This document shows positions 36,261 to 47,756 of a stretch of DNA of 64,000 nt, piece by piece. Origin of the DNA: Neckera pumila. Taxonomy: Eukaryota; Streptophyta; Bryopsida; Hypnales; Neckeraceae. The notes beneath the pieces are model-generated. The model did no database searches, was not told where the DNA came from, and was given only the letters and a program-made list of their open reading frames with translations. Location: the NCBI GenBank assembly GCA_963969595.1, contig OZ018412.1:7504501-7568500 (forward strand). Reading direction: 5' to 3'. The translations under genes were made by a program, and so were the position numbers. Numbering within the stretch: position 1 is the first letter of the stretch; each line of letters opens with the position of its first letter.

Positions 36261-38001
36261 TGGACTTTAAACAACAATGTGCTACAATATATCCTACAAG
36301 AGTTTGACCAAGTCCTGTAGAGTCTACAAAAAATTCATTTTTGATGTCTATATGCTCAATTGGAACTACCCATTAGAATATTGTAGTATTGAGCATAATT
36401 TGGGAGAATACATTCTCCTAGCAAAGAATAACACAATGTTTTTTTCAAGACTAATCCAAGCTTCGACATTGTATCTTTGTTATAATTTTGAGCCCCATAA
36501 CTCTAATTCTCTTGTATACAAATATCCAAAGACTTTAGAATTGAATATAGCCTCAAATTAGGAAGAAATATGCAAGTTTTCATAGCAAAATTAAACACTA
36601 CTCTAGTTACATGAATTGGAGGTCAAAACAAAAGTGATCACAAAAATTTTCACCAACCATTGAATCTTTGTAAAAATTAGATTCCCTATAAGAATCTTTA
36701 ATTTACTAGTCTCAAAAAAATGAGAGAAAAAAAAAATTTGATACTTTACTTTGAATGCCTCAAACACCCCAAACCATTTTGGATTGAAAAAAACTTTAAA
36801 GATTAAATAAGATGTCAAATCATCCAATGCCCTCCTTTAGTTGATTTTTGTTTGAATTCTTTCTTTTGCACCAAATCACTTGCCCCTTCAACGATGTATT
36901 TTAAATCTGATTTTATGGTTGGAAGATGATTTTTTAGTTTCTAAATTCAAGTAATGAAATGATGCATGGAAACCTAATTTATTATCTACTTTTCAAATGC
37001 AAAAAATCTTTAGAAATGAAGTTTTTCAACAGTTAGAATTTGATTAGAAAGGACCGCATAATACTACAAACCTTATCTTATTTATTTTTTTCAAGTTTGT
37101 ATTTTTATATTATTATTATTATCAATTAAAATTTGAAAAAATACCAAAAAAATTCAAATTGTAGTTTTTGAACCCAAATTATTCAAATTGTAGTTCAAGA
37201 ACCATTAAGCAATTCATTTCTACAGTCTTTCTAAATACTTTGCAACAACTAATTTTAGGAGGAAGAATTAAAATTTTTTATTGAGGTATTAAAGATTCTT
37301 GACTTAAAACAAATCCAACAAATTTCAAGTTAAAGAAATTTGGAGCAATGTAATAAGAGAAATTGTCTTCTTAGTGAAGAGGTTGAAGTTGTTTGAATAT
37401 AAAGAAATAGAAACTTTTTAGCTCTATATTTAGGCAACAAATTATTCATTTTTTATTAGAATTTTGTAAATATAATTTACCATTTTGTTGTAACAATTGA
37501 GTCTTATTATATTGTCAGAATCAATGCATTATATGTAAAGACTAGACAAATGATTTGGACAAAAAAATTGTTTTGATTTATTTTTTTAAACATCATAATT
37601 GTTACATATTAGTCATATTAATATTAAGACTAATAATATTACTAATGAATATACTATCAATAAATATAATTCAGTTTATTTTATAAAAAACTTTATCATA
37701 TATTTATTACACTAATATAGAGCTAATTAGATATTATTTATTCTAGTTTTTCATACTATATTATTATTTTTGTTAATATTACATTATATGTATAAATTCA
37801 AAATATTATATATTGAATATTATATATTGAATATCATTTCAATAAATCTGAATTTGATGTTTTTTAAATTAACTAATTATAATTAGTGAGATTCATACAT
37901 TGAGAACACAATATTGAGAATGGAGGATTAGCGGGAGTAGTGGCGCACCACCGGGAGAGGGAGAGGTGGTGACACTGCCAGGAAGAATGCCGCATGTACG
38001 T
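36261..38001. other. Intergenic, no gene seen
   Basis: Extremely AT-rich in its second half, with short repeats such as TATTATATATTGAATAT near 37800. A 94-codon frame (36277-36561 plus) has no features. Confidence 0.4.
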
Positions 38002-38121
38002 TTACAGTTTGAAGCTTTTGAATTTGGTATCTATTTTGGTGGAAGCCTGTTTCTTGGACAAATCTATTGTACCAACAATTGTATCTTGCGAAGGGCGAAC
38101 CTGTTTAGATGGCAACTCTAA
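38002..38121 (-). pseudogene. C-terminal part of a minus-strand frame split by the Harbinger element
   Basis: Read on the minus strand with the piece at 46901-47083, and counting the TAA duplication once, one frame runs across the insertion site: VVLAPLELPSKQVRPSQDTI, then VGTIDLSKKQASTKIDTKFK, to a stop at 38002-38004. The family is not recognised, but the uninterrupted joint reading supports a real exon that was hit by the transposon. Confidence 0.45.
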
Positions 38122-38976
38122 AGGTACGTTTGCACCAGTCTTATAGAAACATGGATACTGTAGAGGTAATTGTGTCAAGCAGCGACGATCGTAGCTTTGT
38201 TTGCCGACTTAAACCGTTCACGTGAGGTCCGGGTCAGGCGGAATTGTTGGCGCAGGTCAGGAGAGCCTTCAGCAAATTACGAAGCACTTCCTCGTGAGTT
38301 TCACATCGGAAAGGAGGTTCTATTTTAGTAGTGGGACCCCCCTTTAGTTCTTCAAGTGGAAGTGATAGTGAAGGATAGGAAATGCTGGACTTGTCAAGAC
38401 TCGTACTTGGGAGCACACCTGCGCCACTGGATGCACATGCGACGTTGACTGCATTGTTTTTTTGGTCAATCAAAGAGGGGAGGTAGAATTTGAAGCATTT
38501 TGTGCGAGCAGAGGAGTTGAAGGTGACATCGGAGTTTGGCAGCATGGACATGAAGGCCGCCGTGCGAGGTACGCATTTTTGTTTGGAAGACAGAGGTTTG
38601 CAATGGGCGCCGCGATCCTTGCTACAGGAACGCACTTTCAAATTACTAACAAAGGTCGCAAAATTTTTGTTTCTCTTCCTTCTTTGCCATCACTGGGCAA
38701 TTGTCATGCTCTTCCAATAGTATTAGGATTTCGTCATGGACGCTCTTGAAACTTTATCGGCGTCAACAGCGCTCCGTTCACTTGAATGGTCTTCGACATT
38801 CCTCTTCAGATGTCTTTTGCTAAGTTCCATGACAAACACGCTTGCATTCTGTGTCCAATTTAGATGCCATGATGATTGCCAATCCTTTTCCTTACCTCGC
38901 AGGCACTTTAGGCAGCTAACATGTGCCTGGCAATTTCTTGCAGTTTAATACCGTCACGCTTAGGCCGTCACTAGTC

Positions 38977-39779
38977 ATGGATGCTCTTGACAGCTCAGTT
39001 GATCTACTGTCGATGGCTTCTCTTTTGTTACTCCTTCTCCTGAACGCGCACCATGCTCTGGAAGAAATCCGGTTTGAAGACAGCGAAGAGGAGTCTGACA
39101 CGGAGGTTCCCCTTCTCCGAGAGTATTTCAAGAGCACCGTTGTGGACGAGAACGCTGTCTCACGATGTGTGCTTCAACACTTCCGGTTGTGGAATAGCTT
39201 GGTGGTATTGGATGAAGAGCTGGGGTTTTGGGTAAACCCTTGCAGCACCAAGTGGTTCTCAAAGTTCCTTCTTGAGGTGTATGACGATGATCGTTGGGTC
39301 AACATGTTTCAATGTCGAAGCGTGCAATGCTTTCCTTGGCACAGTTACTGGCTCCCACAATTCAAAGAAGGAACACAAATTATTGTCTTGCAATTCTAGT
39401 TACTATGAGGGTTGCTTGCACTCTGTTCAAACTGTGCCATGGCAGTAGTCTCTTGGTATGCAGTGAATTATTTGTTGTTGGACTCAGCACAATTAGTATA
39501 ATGCTTTGTGAGGTGGTGCATGCTGTGAATGTGGTTTTGAAGTCCGAGATTAAGTGGCCCACTCACAACAGTACAGTTGATACGGCAATAGCGTTTAAAC
39601 GAGTTTGTAGACTTCTTGGCGTGCTCGAGGCAATTGATGGCATCCACTTTGCAATATCAAAACCTTGACATGGTGACTCTGACTACTTCTACTTCAAATC
39701 CGGTGGCTACAGCATGATTTGTCAAGCCGTTGTTGATAGTTCAAAACGTTTTTTGGACCTCTATGTGGAAGCACATAAT
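38977..39779 (+). pseudogene. Harbinger transposase, 5' part (frameshift and stop)
   Basis: It starts MDALDSSVDLLSMASLLLL at 38977, then an acidic stretch (EDSEEESDTEVPLL), then YDDDRWVNMF. A one-base loss near 39310 shifts the frame; the reading goes on as MSKRAMLSLAQLLAPTIQRR. The helix-turn-helix-like region LFKLCHGSSLLVCSELF follows, and then VLEAIDGIHFAISKP with the first catalytic aspartate at 39636-39638. A TGA at 39666-39668 (position usually arginine) interrupts it. The sequence then gives YFKSGGYSMICQAVVDSSKR and stops making sense at about 39779, where foreign DNA begins. Confidence 0.88.
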
Positions 39780-40242
39780 ATCAATACCTAGAAATCCGGG
39801 TTAGTTTAGGATCAATTCCATAAACATTTTTAAAATTTTATAGTAGTAAAGCTGGAAACCGGAACATCTAATAGAAACTAGGTAGTCAGTAAGTTCCGGC
39901 TCGCTAATATTTGTAGAATAGGTAAGAGACAAACTTTGGCCGGAATCCGTAAACCGGAATGGGATCCGGATTCAAGCTACCTACGAACTAGGGGTCCGAC
40001 CTACGAAATCTAGGGATCTGTTTGCAATGGCGTCGCACAAAGTGATCGGATCAACGAATGTCGGTCGCTAGTCGGGTACTTAAGCGCATGGGTCTTTCAT
40101 TTTCTCCCTCTTTCTTCCGCTCGAGGAGGTGTGTGCTTGCAGGTTTTGGGAGCGCGTTTTTAGAAGAGTGAAAGAGTGATGAGTTAGACCGGATAGGGAG
40201 AGAAGGAAAGGAGGGTGCCAATTGCACCGGATTGTAGTTCTG

Positions 40243-41079
40243 AATGGCGGAAGGCACGTTGGCGCAAGGCCAGAAGACTGTTCCCATTGTCAAGCTCCTG
40301 TATCCAGTTGTTCCAGCGGACTCCACTGAACGTGTAGAGTTAGAAGAGGATATCTTCAACATAGGGTATATCGGATTGATCCGGCACCCCTGACAGTTAG
40401 AAGTAAGGATTTTCTTTGTGAACTGGCCATGGGAACGCCAAATCAGTTTGAAACGACGGCAAGGGGTCGGTGGGCCTCTTAGACGGAAAAGATGTGGGCG
40501 GAGACTTACGGGTTCAAATAGACCGGATCCGGAAATGCGACCCGGATGGACAAGTATTACGGCGGGAAGTTTAAGAAACAACCGCACCACAAGGAGGGTT
40601 TCGCCATTAGTGACTGCATAGACGAGCGCCACAGGCGGTTGTTAGATTTTCTGATTCCTATCGTGTATTCAGAAAAGCCAACGAGGGTTACGGTTATGGT
40701 GGCGAATACGACTTTTGGAGCAATCGAAGGCCGGGTCGTGAACTGGGCGACCATAATCCACCAGAAGGTTAAAAAGATGGCGGGGAATATCAAGAAGGCT
40801 AAGCAGAGTCCGCTCAGCACCTACTTGTTCCATATGTACCACCATTTTGATTTTATGACCCCGCAAGAACAAGTAGCCTATGAGACCGGGATGCAGATCA
40901 TGAAATACGGATTCACGGAAGAGTTGAAGCCGACGGAAGAAACGCCACAAGAGGAAGAAGAAGAAGAGGAAGATCCAGAACCAAAGCCGCTGGAGAGAAA
41001 GAGGAGGCAGAAGACCACCAATCCAAACGCACGAAGAACAAGTCTGAACGTGGCGGATCCGAATCTGTACCTATCCTAG
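40243..41079 (+). pseudogene. Insertion-encoded protein 1, unrecognised, frameshifted
   Basis: It begins MAEGTLAQGQKTVPIVKLLY at 40243 and stops at about 40395. In other frames it continues with VRIFFVNWPWERQISLKRR, then TYGFK, a TAG, and from 40546 an open 177-codon frame: MDKYYGGKFKKQPHHKEGFA, RHRRLLDFLIPIVYSEKP, TRVTVMVANTTFGAIEGRVV. It ends in a glutamate run and a basic tail (LERKRRQKTTN). The order suggests one ancestral protein with two frame breaks. It looks like an element-encoded structural or DNA-binding protein, but I do not recognise a family. Confidence 0.5.
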
Positions 41080-41133
41080 CCACTATCGAAAACTTCTGGT
41101 GAACTCGACTTCTGTGAAGCCGGAATCCGATAG

Positions 41134-42288
41134 ATGGTGCAATGTCGAAAACTGCATACTGACATGGCAGAGGTGATCACGGGCATCGCCAAGGAGATGA
41201 ATGTAGAGACGGACCAAATCTTCAACGAGCTCCGGAAGAAACCGGATCCGACATTACTCCAAGAGAAAGACAAGCAGATCGAGCTGCTTAAGACGGAACA
41301 GGATCACTACAAGAACAAGTTCCACTGGACGGAGGGTCAGTTGCTCTCAGCCCGGAAGAAAGAGACGGATGCCCTGAAATTAGTCAGGGATTTGAGGGTG
41401 TTGGTAGAAGAACCGGATAATCAAATTATCTGGTCCACACTTTACACGAAGAAACTCGATAATGACGGCATTGTTACCGGATCAAGAGTGCTGCAAGTCC
41501 TAGTCGATTACGAGGCTAAGATGAAGATCGTTTTGGATGAGATGTGACAGCTGCTGGGTCACCTAGATGTGGCCAAGGAGGACTTTGGGCCACTTCCGGA
41601 TATCTTCATGGAGTCCCCGGTCAAACACGGAGCAGAAACTTCCGGGGCACAAGAAGATCTAAGTTTGAAGTCTCTGTTTAAATTACCCAAAGCACCTTCA
41701 TCCAGTTAGTTCAAGAAGTGGAGCACGATAAACACTTTTGTCCCTTCCTCACAGTCTCCAAGGAAAATTGGAAAGGCTGGGCAGAGGTTGCCAATTTGGA
41801 GAGATTCGTTAGAGGGTTTGAGGATGGTAAATCCGGCGAGAGAACATCCGGAGGGATTCTCTTACATGTGGCAAGTGCCAGTACGGGGTGGAGAAATGAT
41901 TGACTTGGAAGATCCGTCTCTAGAAATGAGACCGGAAACCAAACCGAAAACTCAGATGAAGAAGAAGACAAAAATAGTGGAAGCCAAGGTCACTGATCCG
42001 GATGAAGAACTCGAGATTGTGGAGCCGGAGAAGCAACTGAAACTCCGAAAATCTGAGAAGCGGAAACCGGAAGCTAAAAAGCCGGTGAAACAACAGATTG
42101 AAGACTCCGAATCCGGTGAATTCGAGTCAGAATCAAAGTCTGAGGAGGAAATGGAGGAGGAGGAGACATCTCCTGTGACCTGTCAGAATCCGCCCCGAGC
42201 CGCCAAGATGACGCCAGCGAAGAGTTTCGGTAAGTCAACAGCCAAACAGGGGACAGGAAGTTCAAAGAAATCCCGGGTGGACAAGTAG
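41134..42288 (+). pseudogene. Insertion-encoded protein 2, coiled-coil and charged tail, broken
   Basis: The first 137 codons (41134-41547) are helical and charged, with a likely coiled coil (LLQEKDKQIELLKTEQDHYK). After a TGA the frame reads on (QLLGHLDVAKEDFGPLPDIF) to a TAG near 41706, and then through a frameshift into 41788-42288, a long acidic/basic low-complexity tail (SEKRKPEAKKPVKQQ, ESESKSEEEMEEEE) ending SSKKSRVDK. Function unknown. Its tail resembles those of chromatin-binding proteins in general, which is weak evidence. Confidence 0.5.
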
Positions 42289-43263
42289 TTAGAAGGGAAC
42301 TACTTGTAAAAGGTGGGTTAGAATTTAGATAGTTTAGTTCCAGGACCGGATGCTAAACGTGGGCCCAGTTGCCGGAAACTTAGGGATAAGGACTTTCCGG
42401 TTTATTCAGGATTTCCTTGGTGTGTGCGGTTGCCCCGGTTTATGGGGAGCGCTTTTTCACTTTTAGGGTGTTGACTTTGGTTTTGTTTTGGATTTTTAAG
42501 GGCGGACAAGTTAGATGCCCCTCATTCCCTCCTAGTTGATATTCAATTGTATTTCATTCCCTTTTCGAAATCTGAGCCCTTGGGTATGTATTTTGGCTCT
42601 ATCGGTGTATCCGGATTGTGTTGATTTGTAGTCTGGGTGTTAGAAGGAAAGGATGGGTGAGGAGGAATCCGGATTTAGGAGAATGCGGTCTGATCGAGAG
42701 TGTACTATTGGAATGTTGTTGGATTGTTGACTTAGGAACTGAGCACACTGTCTTTAAATTACCAGAAGAGTAGTCCGGATCACAGAGTAGCGGGGAAGCG
42801 AGTCCGGTTGTCAACCCATACAAAGGTAAGCGCCCACCCAAGGAGCCCCCCACCTTTTTGGAAGATCTGCCAACCTCAAAATTCATCTAACATCTAGAAA
42901 GATTACACCCCCGCATTTGTTCCAAGCTCTGAGATCTGTCGTTGTAGTAAGGGAGGGTGAAGTATTCCTAAGTAACCTGCTGCCCAGAATCACCATCCGG
43001 AAGTTGTGAGGATCCGGATCTCTTCCTCTTGCTGCAGCACCTTGAATACTTGGGTGTTTTTGTTTGTATTTGTTAGAATTGTAGGAGAACCAGAGTGGTA
43101 AAGTCCCTACCCCTCAAAGATCAACTAGTGGACCCTCTAAAAGTAAAACAAAGGTATCGAAAACCAGATTGGAAGAAGAGACGTAAACCGGATTCTGGAT
43201 AGGTTAGATTCCGGGTTTGTATTCCGGACTGTGAAAGTATCCGGAAAATGGTAAGTTGATGGG

Positions 43264-43285
43264 AAGAAAGAAAGAAAGAAAGAAA
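43264..43285 (+). repeat. (GAAA)n microsatellite
   Basis: Five consecutive GAAA-type units inside the CCGG-rich insertion. Confidence 0.85.
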
Positions 43286-43412
43286 AGCCGGATAGCTAGA
43301 GTATGTTATATATATCCTGGAATTTCCCTGGAACGATATTCCGTGTCGTTTTAGTACAAAATTGTGGCTAAAGATACTTACGCCTAGATTGCGCGTACGA
43401 CACTCTACATTG

Positions 43413-43888
43413 GCATGCCGGAATTGACGAATGACTCAAGAGTTCTATGGCATTCGACTTTGTTCCACCGAAGGCAACGATAGAGTCTTTGGTATAGAAC
43501 GCTTTCATTTAATGCATTTTCTCCATACTTGCTTGGCGATGCAGGATTCTTTTTGCTTCCTTGGCTTATGATATTCCATCGACACCATCAACATTTGGCT
43601 GTGGCAGAGGAACTTTTCAACAGGAGACATAGCAAGGATTGTTCAGTTGTGGAAAACGCTTTTGGACTTCTGAAGAACTCGTTTTGTGAATTGCATAAGA
43701 AGTCCGACCTCCACGTCATTTTCATTCCAGATGTCGTGATTTGCTGTGCGATTTTGAAACAGTCGCACAACAAAGTGGAACGACTCCTGCGTGCCCTACA
43801 GAGAGAGGCAGCAGAGCAAGATTTGGAGGCTGGAAATGACCGTGACAATGGAGCTCCAAGGAACGAGCCCATCAATGAAGCTCCTTGA
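43413..43888 (+). pseudogene. Harbinger transposase, 3' part
   Basis: It resumes after the insertion with PELTNDSRVLWHSTLFHRR (the usual GSTNDSRVL block). After a short damaged stretch it gives SPYLLGDAGFFLLPWLMI, with the second catalytic aspartate at 43538-43540, and CSVVENAFGLLKNSF, with the catalytic glutamate at 43652-43654. It ends in an acidic tail (EQDLEAGNDRDNGAPRN). All three DDE residues are therefore present in the broken gene. Confidence 0.9.
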
Positions 43889-44675
43889 AGCCTGTGGACG
43901 TAGCGATTTACAACATTGAGGAGGAGAGAGCGTAGCAGAAGAGGCGGGACTTGGGCATTTTCTTGTCAATCCAACGTCGAATGGTGCAGTAAGTGCAGAA
44001 GGTAAGCTTCGTGCCAATGTTTCTTCATGGTCATCTTCAAGTGGTCTTTAATTAATTGCTTGACAAGGTTCCATAAGTTCAATTGTGGCGTTTCACCTTT
44101 GCTGCGTAGGATTGTTTGTTTCAATACAGTTGTAACTGCTTTCCCATAACTAAGCGGTTTCTTTTCCGTCAAAGTTGTTCACTTTAATGCCGTGGTCTCC
44201 TGTGAAAGCTTGTCTGCATTGCAGTTATCATATTTCATCATTACCATTTTAGAGTACTTGTTCTCATGCATCGACTTTGCAAATAAAATTTCTTTGTACA
44301 ACGTCATTTTATTCATGTAGGTTATCAATTTTTACAACGTCTTCTTGGATTGTTCAGCCGCAAGCTCTGTAGTGCCAAATAGCAGTAGTAACAATAGACT
44401 ATTAGACATAAAAACTAGGACAATGACGTACATGGACGTATCTTACAACTGCAAAATTGTACATGGACTCCTGTAATGTCTGTAATCTTATTGCTAAGTA
44501 TGCATATTGCAGGGAAAGGCAAGCTAGGCGTCATGTAAACAACTTAAGCGGGAGGCGGATGCGGCTGGACATTGGAGGTTGAGGGAAAATGTACATAGTA
44601 TTCTTCGTTAGCTAGTCCCTCCATTGGGCCTCCTTGTACAGGAATATGGTCATGGCGTTGAAGTTGTGCTGGATG

Positions 44676-46253
44676 CTATGGAGGAGGATTGCATTGATGT
44701 AGACCGGCAGTTAAAACTAAGGACAAATTAGTGAGGCACTCAACAACTTGGCCCTGCTTTTCAATATCTAACTTTGCATTTGCATTTGTCAATCTTGCAT
44801 TTTCCTGTAAGCGTTGATCATGGTCCCTTTGGTACTCCATTTGTTGTGTGAAAAGTCGAAGTTGCACATCCATTTTAGACATCTCCAAGTCCCAAGAAGC
44901 TTCTGCCATGTCTTTCATCTGCTCCGCCATAACATCCCTTGTCGCCCGAGTAGCTTCAGCAATTAGGGAATGGCCGGATAGACCTTTTCGACGGACCGCA
45001 GTATTGCTTGGTCGCTGCCTCGGTATCACCTCCGCAATGTCCGATGAACTTAACAGTTTTGGAGTCACACCAAATGGAAGAGAGCCCTCCAGTAGAGGGC
45101 CAATGGAGGCACTTGCAGGTGATTGCAGCAAGCCAGCTTGGGCTCAGAACTTAGCACTTTCCACTTGGCCAAGCGGCGAAGGAGCGGATGCAGTTTGGTT
45201 GTCGCTTTCTGGCAGGTCTGAGTCCATGTAGACCAGGTCCTCATCGATGTTGTCACTTGCAAACACATTCTCAGCATCTTCACTAGCAATCACAATGCGG
45301 TAATTGATATCGTCTTGCACCATATTATCACGGCTGTGAGGAGGCATGATAGTCGGTCTCAACCCATACCAGTCATTAATTAGGAACCACACTTCTCCAA
45401 AGAACGAACGAGGTAGGCCCTCCGTCTTGCGTGAAGGTGTCGTCATTTTCCAATAAGAAGGGTCGTTGTTTCCAGTGCGTTTAAAGAAGTCAGCAATCCT
45501 CTTATACTCGGGAATCATCTGATTCCACTTGCTCTTGCAAGCAGCTCCGTTACCAGGGTAGGGGAAAACACCCGCTTGTATCACGGCATTGCTGATTTGC
45601 AACCACTTGCCAACGTCAGGTGTCATGAGTTCACGTCCATCTTGGCTATCCAACTCTTCAAGAAATAAAGTCCTCTTTGCTTTAATGAGAGCTTTGATAT
45701 CTAAAGGGTTCCAATTTGGTCCGCGCTCCTTGCAGGGGCCCATTGGAGGTGAAGAGGCCTCTCCCATGTAAAAAGCAGCAGGAGGTCAAGCAAGACCCAA
45801 TAACATGTGTGCTCGTCCGATGAGGCTATCATTGGGGTTCAGACCGGAGTCTACAAAACGAAATACAGAGCACAAAGTCAGCATTCTGACTTCTTCCGCC
45901 AAAAGGAAAACTTTGCAACAACTTTTGCGGTGCAAAACAGACAGGGGTCAAAAGAAGAAAACAAAGTAAGTGGTCATGAACTCACCCTCAATATTTGCCG
46001 GTGTTGCCGGATGGGGTCCTGCAGTAACCACATTCATGAAGTTTGGTAAGGTAGCACAGAACTCATGAACAAAAGCAGAAAAGAGTCATATAAATTTTTT
46101 GACAATATGAAAAGAACAACGGCCACATCTGGAGAATACTTTGTCACCGAATGGAACGAACGACCTTGAAGCCTGCAGGGATTTACCAGAACTGGTGCCG
46201 CCGTGTCCTCTGGACGACGCAATGTTGCCAAGATTCAGCTGTCGACTTGCCAT
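44676..46253 (-). pseudogene. Harbinger Myb/SANT-like partner protein, three exons, two stops
   Basis: In Harbinger systems this protein binds DNA and helps bring the transposase to the nucleus and the element ends. Exon 1 (46253-46187) is MASRQLNLGNIASSRGHGG and TSS; exon 2 (46018-45986) is PHPATPANIE; exon 3 (45850-44676) begins SGLNPNDSLIGRAHM. Donors (GTAAAT, GTGAGT), acceptors (CTGCAG, TTGTAG) and phases all agree. The Myb-like domain is NWNPLDIKALIKAKRTLFLE through CKSKWNQMIPEYKRIADFFK, with spaced tryptophans. The C-terminus is a helix (FTQQMEYQRDHDQRLQENAR). TGA codons at 45786-45788 and 45144-45146 break it. It converges on the transposase gene with about 0.8 kb between their ends. 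An upstream ATG at 46286 is in frame. Confidence 0.85.
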
Positions 46254-46900
46254 GATTTGTCGCTCTGTAAGGCTAGCAATTTGCACGTTGATGATGAGCA
46301 GGTCTCGCTAGATTTGTAGCCAACACTAGAAACAGAAGTGCACACTCTTGAATGTGGTATGCTCAAGCAACCAGATCGCAATTTCTTAGCAATCAATATC
46401 GTCAACGAAAGCTTCCTAGCTACACCTTCTTGATCTCTGAGCTCTGGTGGATGCGTTCACTTTGTTGAGCTTGCAATTTGTAGAGTGCTGGGACCTTTCT
46501 TTTAGCGTCCATATTCATTTCCTCAATTCAATTCCGCTGCATTCGTGCTGTGCATGGCATGGGCGCGCTATGACGCTTGTAATTACGGACCCTAATTTAA
46601 ACTAAACACGCCGTTCTTCCTTAATTGCCCTCTCCCGGGCCCATTAGCAAAGACTGGCCCTACCAGGCTGAAATCTACGTTTCCTTGGAAGCGCTCCTAC
46701 TTTTATTGCACCGCAAGCTTGGAGACTTAAAAAAAGGCGTCTAGCTTCACGTCCAAGTTCACCGCTCTTTCAACACGCTAGCTGCACGTCCACATTGGCT
46801 TGGTAGATCCCAATGACCGCTAGTGTGAAAGCCTTCTATCTGACCCCTGCTCTCACGCCACCTAAAGCCGTTGTTACAGGCTGGTGTAAATGTACCTTAA

Positions 46901-47083
46901 TGGAGCAAGAACAACAACAAATGTGTTCTGAAGACTGTCCAGTGAACACCATCTGAGCATTGACATTTGCGGTTTCTGTAACTTACAGCATAAGCGATGT
47001 CCACATTGAACACATAAGATCAAGCCATGGCTTGAGATCACAGCATTGTCAATGAATTGGACATAGCCGAAAGTGAAGGGGCG
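46901..47083 (-). pseudogene. N-terminal part of the frame split by the Harbinger element
   Basis: The minus strand is open from about 47083 (after a TGA) to the TAA duplication, reading FTFGYVQFIDNAVISSHGLI, CVQCGHRLCCKLQKPQMS and CSLDSLQNTFVVVLAPL, and joins in frame with 38121. A CxxC pair is visible. TTACAG before the K of QKPQM could be an acceptor, so the true exon may start at about 46984. Family unknown. Confidence 0.45.
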
Positions 47084-47756
47084 TCATCTAGAAGCAGGAT
47101 CTTGTCTTGGCGCATTTCAAAGCAAGAATAGCAACATCTAAGGTAGATAAGCCTATTACCACCCTAATTTGCAATTTGAGTATATTGGGGCCAATTCCAA
47201 GAAGGGCATGTTTTTTTCAGAGGTGTGCGCTTGTTTCGTGAATCAAATTCAAGTGGAATTATAATTTTTTGATCAAAATTATAAATTCTGTAAATTTTTG
47301 AAAAGTCAGTCCTAAAATTATAAAACCACTTGTAGACTGGAGTCATAAACATCATACTAACAACCCATAACCACCCTTCCATGTATCTATTAGCATGCAA
47401 GTATGGACCAATGAAAAATTGACACATTATTCTTGGTGATATCAATGCTCTGATTTTGTCAGGAAATTTAGTAGAGTTAAATGATTGTAGTGGCGGAAAT
47501 GGGGCCAAAAATAGGATGGCGGAAATAAGAAGCTGACCCTCTTTAAATCATTCTGTAATATTCCAGTGGTTGCCGCGCAGAATGACGTCATAGCCCCTAC
47601 GAAAGTAATAACAATCAAAGCAGTGGATGAATATTTGAATGAAGGGGAGCACCTTGCTGTCCTTTGGCCAAAGGTTTAAAAAAGCGAGAAGGTCCAATTT
47701 GTACGGCTAAAGATACGAGGTTCGAAAAAAAATATTTTTCTGTTCAAAAATCTATT
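47084..47756. other. Intergenic, no gene seen
   Basis: A 114-codon minus-strand frame (47164-47508) shows no recognisable motif. Confidence 0.35.

Larger units (their letters stand above)
39780..43412 (+). mobile_element. 3.6-kb CCGG-rich insertion of unknown class
   Basis: It splits the transposase between LYVEA and (G)STNDSRVL. It is much richer in CCGG, mostly as CCGGA or TCCGG (about 46 counted by eye), than any other part of the window. It carries two broken genes (40243-41079 and 41134-42288), a (GAAA)n run at 43264-43285 and non-coding flanks. A GCA triplet flanks both sides (near 39774 and 43413), with CA at the left tip and TG at the right. No long terminal repeats, reverse transcriptase or transposase were seen. 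It could be a non-autonomous element or part of a larger one. Confidence 0.7.
38119..46900. mobile_element. PIF/Harbinger DNA transposon with nested insertion
   Basis: The terminal inverted repeats are AGGTACGTTTGCACCAGTC at 38122 and the complement of AGGTACATTTACACCAGCC ending at 46897. TAA triplets at 38119-38121 and 46898-46900 are the target duplication, as usual for Harbinger (TWA). It encodes a DDE transposase on the plus strand and, converging from the other end, a Myb/SANT-like protein on the minus strand. A 3.6-kb foreign block splits the transposase, so the original element was about 5.1 kb. Several stops and a frameshift show it is no longer autonomous. The region 38234-38641 has a 135-codon minus-strand frame of unknown meaning. 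Confidence 0.88.

Noticed and set aside
38234..38641. 135-codon minus-strand ORF near the Harbinger left end
   Set aside because: No domain or splice support. It lies in the element's non-coding lead and may be chance, so it is mentioned only within the element entry.
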